A stretch of DNA of 6,621 bases from an uncultured euryarchaeote (GTDB taxonomy: Archaea > Thermoplasmatota > Poseidoniia > Poseidoniales > Thalassarchaeaceae): contig CALCOR010000062.1 in assembly GCA_937897085.1 (NCBI GenBank), positions 1-6,621 on the forward strand, given 5' to 3'. Shown here in pieces: positions 1-5,504 of the stretch; positions within the stretch are counted from its first letter, which is position 1; each line of letters begins with the position of its first letter. A program made the translations under genes and the position numbers. The notes beneath the pieces are model-generated. The model saw only the letters and a program-made list of their open reading frames with translations. It was not told the origin of the DNA and made no database searches.

Positions 1-309
1 AATGCTGCAACCGATTAAGCACCATTTCGTGTTGTTCGCCGACTGCCTCCATACTCCTCCATCAGACCAGTCGAACGAATCGGACTCTGCCGCGGCGTCC
101 TCACCAGCCACGTTGTAACCGGCACCCGCCACTGCTGCTACCAGCACAGCCCGTGCAACACTTCCGTCATGCGTGATTTCCACCAGACCGGGATCTAGTT
201 CAACTTCGGCAGATTCTACACCAGCTACCGATTGTAGTGCTTGTGCGACATGCGAGGCACATCCGTCGCATGTCATCCCAGTGACACCCAGTTCGACGAC
301 TTCTGCCAC
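1..309 (-). CDS. HMA (heavy-metal-associated) domain protein, possibly HMA-DUF4396 fusion; 3' part outside window
   Basis: This open frame runs leftward off the window with no stop; 103 codons are visible from a GTG start at 309. Residues 4-70 form a ferredoxin-like HMA domain with the Cu/Zn/Hg-binding motif GMTCDGC (11-17) followed by the usual AL..V.GV..AEV pattern. After an acidic linker (about 69-83) comes WRQSANNTKWCLIGCSI (87-103). It resembles, from memory, the start of the DUF4396 membrane domain, whose first segment has a T..CL.GC.IG pattern. If so, this is a membrane protein with a cytosolic metal-binding head, plausibly in copper handling; DUF4396 has no established function that I know of. 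A P-type ATPase or mercuric reductase N-terminus is less likely given the Cys-rich LIGCS segment. I chose GTG 309 because it puts the start a few residues before the domain and has GGAG 8 bases upstream. An in-frame ATG at 363 would add 18 unremarkable residues. Codons end in A/T far more often than in the other genes here. Confidence 0.8.
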   Translation of the reverse strand, partial: MAEVVELGVTGMTCDGCASHVAQALQSVAGVESAEVELDPGLVEITHDGSVARAVLVAAVAGAGYNVAGEDAAAESDSFDWSDGGVWRQSANNTKWCLIGCSI

Positions 310-317
310 GACCCCGG

Positions 318-321
318 CTCC
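318..321 (-). promoter_or_regulatory. Shine-Dalgarno site supporting the GTG start of the HMA protein
   Basis: GGAG lies 8 bases before the GTG at 309-307 on the minus strand. It favours this start over the in-frame ATG at 363-361, whose purine run GGAAGGGG is almost touching the start codon. The choice remains open. Confidence 0.4.
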
Positions 322-377
322 ATCGCCGACGCTATACGCCTTTGCATCCGTTAGGATGCACATTCCCCTTCCACGGC

Positions 378-387
378 AATTTCAATA
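378..387. promoter_or_regulatory. AT-rich element, candidate shared divergent promoter (TATA-like)
   Basis: AATTTCAATA is the only AT-rich block in the gap between the two divergent genes. Its centre is about 30 bases before the ileS ATG at 413, the distance expected for an archaeal TATA box if ileS is transcribed leaderless; ileS has only a weak AGGT 12 bases upstream. Read on the other strand (TATTGAAATT), it would start transcription near 355-358, downstream of the ATG at 363 but upstream of the GTG at 309. This is inference and depends on the host being an archaeon. Confidence 0.25.
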
Positions 388-412
388 CGGTCCCTCAGGT
401 CGGCCAGCCTGT

Positions 413-3400
413 ATGGCCTCACCAAAGCCTGCGGGGGATCTCAACCCGGTATCCCTCGAAGAAGCGCTGATGACGACATGGAAGCGTGAGCAGACCTTCC
501 AGCAGTCGATTCAGATGCGCCACGACGGTGCTCCATTCATCTTCCTGGAAGGCCCTCCTACGGCTAACGGACTTCCTGGGATTCACCATGTGGCGGCGAG
601 GACGTACAAGGATCTCGTCTGCCGCTGGAAGGCGATGGAGGGTCATTTCGTGGAGCGCAAGGGTGGATGGGACACCCATGGTCTGCCTGTGGAGATCGAG
701 GTGCAGAAGCGGCTCGATCTGTTGAGCAACGAGGCGATTTTGGAATTCGGCATGAAGGAGTTCAACGATGAGTGCAAGAAGAGCGTCTGGACTTACGAGG
801 ACGCCTGGCGCAAGATGACCGAGAGGATGGCCTTCTGGGTTGATCTCGACGACCCCTACATCACGCTGCACAACGAGTACATCGAATCCGGTTGGTGGGC
901 GCTCAAGCAGATGTTCGACAAGGGCTTGCTCTACAAGGGTCACAAGGTACTCCCCTTCTGCCCCCAGACTGGCACATCCTACTCCACTCACGAGGTCGCA
1001 CTCGGATACAAGGAGGTCGAGGAACCGTCGGTCTACCTGAAGTTCAAACTCGTCGATGACGATGCCGCAGTGCTCGCTTGGACCACAACACCGTGGACGC
1101 TGCCGGGGAACGTCGGGCTCGCCGTAGGCCCCGAAGTCACCTATGCAAGGATTCGCATCGTCGCCGAGCCCGAAGGATGGGACGGTCGTGGCGGTGCTGC
1201 AATCGGAGAGGAACTGATTCTCGCCGAGGACCTGCTCGCTGAGACTCTACGCCACCAGATCGAGATCATCGATACCTTCCCCGGCTCGGAACTGGTCGGC
1301 AAGGCGTACCACCCGCTGTTCCCCGACGCGGTCGAGCGCGGCGATTCCGAGGCCGCCTGGACGATTGTTCCCGCCGATTTCGTCACCACGACGGACGGCA
1401 CGGGAGTCGTGCACACTGCGGTGATGTACGGTGAGGACGACTACATCTTGGGCATGGAGGTTGGATTTCCGGCTCAGCATACCGTTGACATCGATGGACG
1501 CTTCATTGCCGGCACACACAATTCACTCGATGGCAGATACGTGAAGGACTGCGATGACGACATCATCGACCTGCTGCACTACGACAACCTGCTCTACCGC
1601 GAGCAGATGTACACCCACGACTATCCGCACTGCTGGCGCACTGGCCACCCACTGCTCTACTACGCCATGGACAGCTGGTTCGTGCGCATGACCGCCGTGA
1701 AGGAGAAGTTGCTCGAGTTCAACGACCAGGTGGAATGGGCACCTGAATGGGTTGGCGAGGGACGGTTCGGTGAGTGGCTGCGGAACGTCAAGGACTGGGC
1801 CATCTCACGTGAGCGCTTCTGGGGAACTCCGCTTCCCGTGTGGATCTGCGAAGAGTGCGGGCACCAGCATTGCGCCGGCAGCAGACAGGACATGCTCGAT
1901 ACAGCCATCGACGCGGCTGTTGTTCCCGAGGACCTGCATCGACCGTTCGTCGACGATGTCCGGCTCCACTGCCAGACGGATGGCTGCTCGGGCGAGATGG
2001 TACGCGAGCCGTTCGTGCTCGATTGCTGGTACGACTCCGGCTGTGCCTTCTTCGCCCAGTGGCACCACCCGTTCGCGGGGACGGAGAAACTGGATGCCAA
2101 CTTCCCCATCGACTACATCTGTGAGGGAGTCGATCAGACCCGAGGCTGGTTCTACACGCTGCTCGCCGTGAGTACGACTGCGTTCGATTCGCTGTGCTAC
2201 AAGCGCTGTCTGAGCCTAGGGCTCATCCTAGACAAGCAGGGCAAGAAGATGTCCAAGTCGAAGGACAATGCGATTGACCCATGGGACCACTTCAATCGCG
2301 AAGGGGCTGACGCAACCCGTTGGTACATGGTGACCTCAGGTGCTCCGTGGAACCCGTTGAAGTTCGACCCTGCGGGCGTGCGCGAGACCTACGCCAAGAT
2401 GTTCCTGACTCTGTGGAATGTCTACAAGTTCCACGTCAACTATGCTGTCATGGACGATTTCGAACCCACGGACAATTCGGTGGCCTCGCGCGCTCCACTC
2501 GACAGGTGGTTGCTCTCGCGGCTCAATGCTGTGGGTTTATCCCTCCACGACCAGTTCGTCGGTTGGGACTTCCACAAGGCGTGCAGGGAATTGGAGGACT
2601 TCGTCGTCAACGATCTCTCCAACTGGTATGTTCGCCGCAGCCGACGCAGACTGTGGGATGACGCTGAGTCGGCTGACAAACTGGCTTGCCAACACACGCT
2701 GCATGAGGTGCTGGTCACGGTCTGCAGGCTGATGGCGCCCGTCGCCCCATACATGGTCGATGAGATCCACCGCAATCTGGTCGGTGAGTCCGTTCACCTG
2801 GCTGATTGGCCAGCTGGAACACCGGGATGTCGCAGGGACATCCAGATCCTGCACATCCCCGGAAAAGTTCGAGGTCTTCCGTCTCGGGATGAGGAACTTG
2901 AGGAGAGGATGTCCCTCGCGCGCGCGCTCGCGGAGGCGGGCAGGCGCATCAGAGTTGATGCGGGACGTCGGCAGAGGTTGCCGTGCCAAGCCGGCTGGTT
3001 GGTCGGAGGTCTCGACATCTCCGAGTTCCATTCACTGCTCGCCGACGAGTTGAATGTGGAGGCGCTGACCACCGAGGACGACCTCGATCGCTTCCAGCAG
3101 ATCGAACTGGTACCCAACTGGAAGGCGCTAGGAGCCAAGGCACGGGCTGACCTGCCCAAGGTCAAGGAAGCGCTGGCGGCCGCCGATGCGGATGAGACAT
3201 GGGCTGCCATACAGGCAGGGAAGTGCGAACTCGCCGGCTTCGAGATCACACCAGACGACGTCGAGGTGCGCCGCGTGGAGAAGGAGGGCTATGCGGCTGC
3301 TTCAATCGAATTCGGGGAAGGTGAGGCTGCGGAAACGGTCAGCCTGGTGCTCGACATGTCTTCCACTCCCGACCTGCTTTCAAAGGGGCTCGCACGCGAC

Positions 3401-3631
3401 ATCATCCGGCGGGTGCAGCAGAAACGCAAGAACCTCGACCTCGATATCGCTGCACGCATCTCACTCACGGTCTGGCTCGGCGATGGCTCACCGGAACTGG
3501 GCGACGTAGATTGGGAGCATGTGCAGACTGAGACCCGCACAGATGTGGGAGTCCTTCTCTCAGGGAAAGGACCTGAGGAAGCAGATTCGTTCACCGTTGA
3601 CGAGGCGTCCATCCACTTCTCGTTCGACTGA
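413..3631 (+). CDS. ileS: Isoleucyl-tRNA synthetase, IleRS2 type with altered GIHH signature
   Basis: This 1072-residue cytosolic class Ia synthetase charges tRNA-Ile with isoleucine. It aligns along its length, from memory, with Thermus-type IleRS. Visible in order: EGPPTANGLPGIHHV (46-60) holding the signature; GGWDTHGLPVE (84-94); CP1 editing domain with WTTTPWTLPGNV (223-234) and DGTGVVHTAVMYGEDD (328-343), whose usual AP is AV here; SWFVRMT (421-427); zinc-ligand cysteines C479/C482 and C520/C525; DQTRGWF (574-580); KMSKS (612-616); the helical anticodon-binding domain from DRWLLSRLN (697-705) to about 805; and a C-terminal tail to 1072. The signature is G-I-H-H instead of HIGH, with the first and third residues exchanged. 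The open frame reaches back to GTG 173, but those 80 residues lack family similarity and overlap the antisense HMA gene. ATG 413 starts a normal-length protein. There is no frameshift, and codons mostly end in G/C. Confidence 0.96.
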   Translation: MASPKPAGDLNPVSLEEALMTTWKREQTFQQSIQMRHDGAPFIFLEGPPTANGLPGIHHVAARTYKDLVCRWKAMEGHFVERKGGWDTHGLPVEIEVQKRLDLLSNEAILEFGMKEFNDECKKSVWTYEDAWRKMTERMAFWVDLDDPYITLHNEYIESGWWALKQMFDKGLLYKGHKVLPFCPQTGTSYSTHEVALGYKEVEEPSVYLKFKLVDDDAAVLAWTTTPWTLPGNVGLAVGPEVTYARIRIVAEPEGWDGRGGAAIGEELILAEDLLAETLRHQIEIIDTFPGSELVGKAYHPLFPDAVERGDSEAAWTIVPADFVTTTDGTGVVHTAVMYGEDDYILGMEVGFPAQHTVDIDGRFIAGTHNSLDGRYVKDCDDDIIDLLHYDNLLYREQMYTHDYPHCWRTGHPLLYYAMDSWFVRMTAVKEKLLEFNDQVEWAPEWVGEGRFGEWLRNVKDWAISRERFWGTPLPVWICEECGHQHCAGSRQDMLDTAIDAAVVPEDLHRPFVDDVRLHCQTDGCSGEMVREPFVLDCWYDSGCAFFAQWHHPFAGTEKLDANFPIDYICEGVDQTRGWFYTLLAVSTTAFDSLCYKRCLSLGLILDKQGKKMSKSKDNAIDPWDHFNREGADATRWYMVTSGAPWNPLKFDPAGVRETYAKMFLTLWNVYKFHVNYAVMDDFEPTDNSVASRAPLDRWLLSRLNAVGLSLHDQFVGWDFHKACRELEDFVVNDLSNWYVRRSRRRLWDDAESADKLACQHTLHEVLVTVCRLMAPVAPYMVDEIHRNLVGESVHLADWPAGTPGCRRDIQILHIPGKVRGLPSRDEELEERMSLARALAEAGRRIRVDAGRRQRLPCQAGWLVGGLDISEFHSLLADELNVEALTTEDDLDRFQQIELVPNWKALGAKARADLPKVKEALAAADADETWAAIQAGKCELAGFEITPDDVEVRRVEKEGYAAASIEFGEGEAAETVSLVLDMSSTPDLLSKGLARDIIRRVQQKRKNLDLDIAARISLTVWLGDGSPELGDVDWEHVQTETRTDVGVLLSGKGPEEADSFTVDEASIHFSFD

Positions 3632-3668
3632 AGGCGGCTGGTCCGGAGACCTGCGGGCTCGGCATTGA

Positions 3669-3691
3669 CGTACGGCTATCTTTTTCGTACG
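3669..3691 (+). repeat. Two copies of palindrome CGTACG flanking a T-rich stretch before the methyltransferase
   Basis: CGTACG occurs at 3669-3674 and 3686-3691, separated by GCTATCTTTTT. Each copy is self-complementary, so the pair could be a two-site operator for a dimeric protein or, in RNA, a 6-bp stem with an 11-base loop. I found no other exact copy in the window by eye. The block lies in the 96-base gap after ileS, 37-59 bases before the methyltransferase ATG. The T5 run at 3681-3685 could instead end ileS transcription in an archaeon, and a small GGTC-CGGA-GACC hairpin lies at 3640-3651. TTGACG at 3665-3670 resembles a bacterial -35 box, but no good -10 follows at 17 bases. Confidence 0.4.
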
Positions 3692-3712
3692 CCCGCGCAA
3701 GGCTCCGACGAA

Positions 3713-3720
3713 GGTGGAGG
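3713..3720 (+). promoter_or_regulatory. Shine-Dalgarno site deciding the methyltransferase start
   Basis: GGTGGAGG ends 7 bases before the ATG at 3728. It selects this start over the in-frame TTG at 3665, which would add 21 residues of non-conserved leader and has no site of its own. Confidence 0.75.
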
Positions 3721-3727
3721 ACGGAAG

Positions 3728-4960
3728 ATGTCGATTCTGAGTACATTGGACTTCGTCGAGGATGTGCTGGCGTTCTCCCAGTTCGGCCAGCCGACGCAGA
3801 CTGAGGAGTACCACTGGGAGGCTGCCGGGCGTCAGGGAAGCGTTCTCAAGGCGGTCAACGAGTATTGGACTTCAGGACAGCGTCAGGCGCACAGCCTGCA
3901 CGAGATATCCTACCGTGCCTGCTACAAGCCGCAACTCCCCCGATTCTTCATCGAGCGGCTCACCGAGCCCGGCGACGCTGTCTACGACCCGTTCATGGGG
4001 CGCGGAACAACACTGCTCGAGGCGTGGCTGCTGAAGCGTCGCCCGCTCGGCAACGACATCAATCCGCTCAGCCGCGTGCTGCTCGAACCGCGCATCAACC
4101 CACCACCGCTCGAAGCGGTCGCGCAGCGCCTCGACTGCATTGACCTCAGCACGGCTGTGGAGGAGTTCAAGGAACTGGAGGTGTTCTACCATCCCAACAC
4201 CCTGCGCCAGATCATCGCGTTGAAGGAATACCTGCTCAAGCGAGAAGAGGAAGGGGAACTCGATCAGATCGACCGCTGGATCCGCATGGTGGCCATCAAT
4301 CGCCTGACCGGCCACTCTAACGGCTTCTTCTCGGTCTATTCCATGCCACCCAACCAGGCTGTATCGATCGCTTCCCAGCACAAGATCAACGAGCGCCGCG
4401 AGCAGATTCCAGACGAGAGGGATATCGCCCCACGCATCCTCAAGAAAACCAGTTCACTGCTCAGGGATTATCTGGGCTCACCCCTCACCGACCACGGTCA
4501 ACTGCTATCCGCGTTGCTGACGACCGATGAGGCCTCCGAAGTCACCGGAATTGAGTCTGGCTCCGCCCAACTGGTGGTGACTTCACCACCCTTCCTCGAC
4601 GTGGTGAACTATCAGGCTGACAACTGGCTGCGTTGCTGGTTCCTCGGCCTCGACTCATCCGAGATAGCCATCACGCAACTGAAGAATGTCGATGACTGGG
4701 TTGCTGCGATGACCGCAGTGATGCGGGACCTGAGGCGAATAGTCGCTCCAGGCGGTCACGTCGCCTTCGAGGTCGGCGAGGTTCGCGGCGGCAAGCTGCT
4801 GCTCGAGGAACTCGTCCTGCCGGCGGGGGTCGAAGCAGGATTGGATCCTGTCATCATCATGATCAACGCTCAGGAATTCACCAAGACAGCCAACACCTGG
4901 GGCGTGGACAACCAGAAGAAAGGAACCAACACCAATCGCATCGTGGTCTTCCAGCGATGA
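3728..4960 (+). CDS. DNA methyltransferase, probable N4-cytosine type, of a restriction-modification pair
   Basis: This 410-residue protein is an SAM-dependent DNA amino-methyltransferase. The SAM-binding half comes first: a motif X-like stretch KPQLPRFFIERLTEPGDAVY (67-86), motif I DPFMGRGTTLLEA (87-99) and motif II GNDINPLS (108-115). About 170 residues follow, including a charged helical part (145-185) and INRLTGHSNGFFSVYSMPP (190-208). Catalytic motif IV TSPPF (285-289) is followed by DVVNY; GGHVAFEVGEVR (342-353) and KKGTNTNRIVVFQR (397-410) close the fold. Ser-Pro-Pro-aromatic favours N4-cytosine over N6-adenine as product. The motif order I then IV, with a long insert between, resembles alpha-class enzymes with the target-recognition domain in the insert, and is opposite to the common beta order. 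Its 3' end faces the nuclease candidate 4 bases away, so I infer it protects host DNA from that enzyme. The recognition sequence cannot be read from the gene. An orphan regulatory methyltransferase is the alternative. Confidence 0.88.
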   Translation: MSILSTLDFVEDVLAFSQFGQPTQTEEYHWEAAGRQGSVLKAVNEYWTSGQRQAHSLHEISYRACYKPQLPRFFIERLTEPGDAVYDPFMGRGTTLLEAWLLKRRPLGNDINPLSRVLLEPRINPPPLEAVAQRLDCIDLSTAVEEFKELEVFYHPNTLRQIIALKEYLLKREEEGELDQIDRWIRMVAINRLTGHSNGFFSVYSMPPNQAVSIASQHKINERREQIPDERDIAPRILKKTSSLLRDYLGSPLTDHGQLLSALLTTDEASEVTGIESGSAQLVVTSPPFLDVVNYQADNWLRCWFLGLDSSEIAITQLKNVDDWVAAMTAVMRDLRRIVAPGGHVAFEVGEVRGGKLLLEELVLPAGVEAGLDPVIIMINAQEFTKTANTWGVDNQKKGTNTNRIVVFQR

Positions 4961-4964
4961 ACAA

Positions 4965-5492
4965 TCAGGAATCATAGGCGGCGCGAAAGGAGCCCATCGA
5001 GTGCATCATCCACATCGGCGTTAGGTGGCATTTGTACGAGGACATCCTGCCCATCGTGGTCGCCGGGCTTCGGTGTGCATGCTCGCCGCCTATCCAGCCG
5101 ACCACGGCGATTTCTTGGCCGGCGATTATCCGCTTGTCGCTGGCCGAGGGCACGTCGAGGCAGCACCAGACATAGAACTCGGGCGTGCGCTTGCGGGCGT
5201 AGTCCTCACGCACTGGCAGGTTGAGTTTCGGGTTGAGCGGGAACACGCTCGTCTTCAACTCGATTCTACCATCGAAATCGACCTTGCCTTTGGTATCTCC
5301 AACCTCGTTATGCCGCCAGTCGCCGTAGAACCACTGTGCGAAAGCGAACTCACCCAGGACCCCGGAATCCGTGTCCACAGGCGAGGTCTTGGTTCGATGG
5401 ACGGTCACCTGCTTGCGCAACTCGGCCGCGGCATCGATCATCTCCTGCGTGATGGTCACGCGCGGAATCTCGTCACGTCTCAAATCAACCAT
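4965..5492 (-). CDS. PD-(D/E)XK nuclease candidate, probable restriction endonuclease partner
   Basis: This is a 175-residue soluble protein with no signal peptide or membrane segment. A helix with GEFAFAQWF (47-55) supplies the frequently conserved glutamate E48. Next come DTKGKVDFDGRIELKTS (66-82), whose D72, E78 and K80 match the D-x(n)-E-x-K metal-dependent nuclease core, then LNLPVREDYARKRTPEFYVW (90-109), a beta-strand region QEIAVVGWI (126-134) and YKCHLTP (153-159). From memory, phage and prokaryotic small nuclease-like proteins share the TKGK..F..EIKTS, VREDYA and YKCH segments, but I cannot name one family member with proven specificity. A tail-to-tail methyltransferase strongly suggests a Type II restriction enzyme. 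The start is ATG 5492 because GAGGGG precedes it by 6 bases; the longer frame to 5582 overlaps the upstream gene and has a low-complexity Ser/Arg/Pro leader. Alternatives are a repair or mobile-element nuclease. Codons end mainly in G/C, like ileS. Confidence 0.78.
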   Translation of the reverse strand: MVDLRRDEIPRVTITQEMIDAAAELRKQVTVHRTKTSPVDTDSGVLGEFAFAQWFYGDWRHNEVGDTKGKVDFDGRIELKTSVFPLNPKLNLPVREDYARKRTPEFYVWCCLDVPSASDKRIIAGQEIAVVGWIGGEHAHRSPATTMGRMSSYKCHLTPMWMMHSMGSFRAAYDS

Positions 5493-5498
5493 TGCAAT

Positions 5499-5504
5499 CC
5501 CCTC
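5499..5504 (-). promoter_or_regulatory. Shine-Dalgarno site of the nuclease, overlapping the upstream stop codon
   Basis: GAGGGG shares its GA with the TGA stop (5505-5503) of the Asp-box protein gene and ends 6 bases before the nuclease ATG. This fixes the nuclease start and implies that the two genes share an mRNA, with likely translational coupling. Confidence 0.65.

Noticed and set aside
173..412. N-terminal extension of ileS from GTG 173 (80 extra residues)
   Set aside because: It is Ser/Thr/Pro-rich low-complexity sequence produced by reading the HMA gene antisense. The reverse strand there gives a clear GMTCDGC domain, and IleRS is already full length from ATG 413.
419..991. 190-codon antisense open frame inside ileS
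   Set aside because: It lies opposite strongly conserved IleRS coding sequence and is a typical shadow frame of GC-rich DNA, with no recognisable domain.
1397..1444. Editing-domain loop reads HTAVMYGEDD where AP is more usual, possibly an editing-deficient IleRS
   Set aside because: The Gly-Glu-Asp-Asp stretch with the editing aspartate and the Thr-rich motif WTTTPWTLPGNV are intact. The Pro to Val change is a conservative family variation and not evidence of lost proofreading.
3640..3651. GGTC-CGGA-GACC hairpin as the ileS terminator
   Set aside because: The stem is only 4 bp and no T-run follows for about 30 bases, so it is not a credible intrinsic terminator on its own.
3665..3693. Bacterial sigma-70 promoter starting with TTGACG
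   Set aside because: At 17 bases the -10 position reads TACGCC, a poor match to TATAAT, and the host may not be bacterial.
4972..5100. Alternative frame at the nuclease 3' end (DHDGQDVLVQMPPNADVDD), suggesting a frameshift
   Set aside because: The main frame gives YKCHLTPMWMMHSMGSF, which fits the C-terminal segment I recall from related small nucleases and has higher GC at third codon positions. Upstream, the alternative frame turns into Arg-rich noise. The Met-rich tail remains slightly odd.
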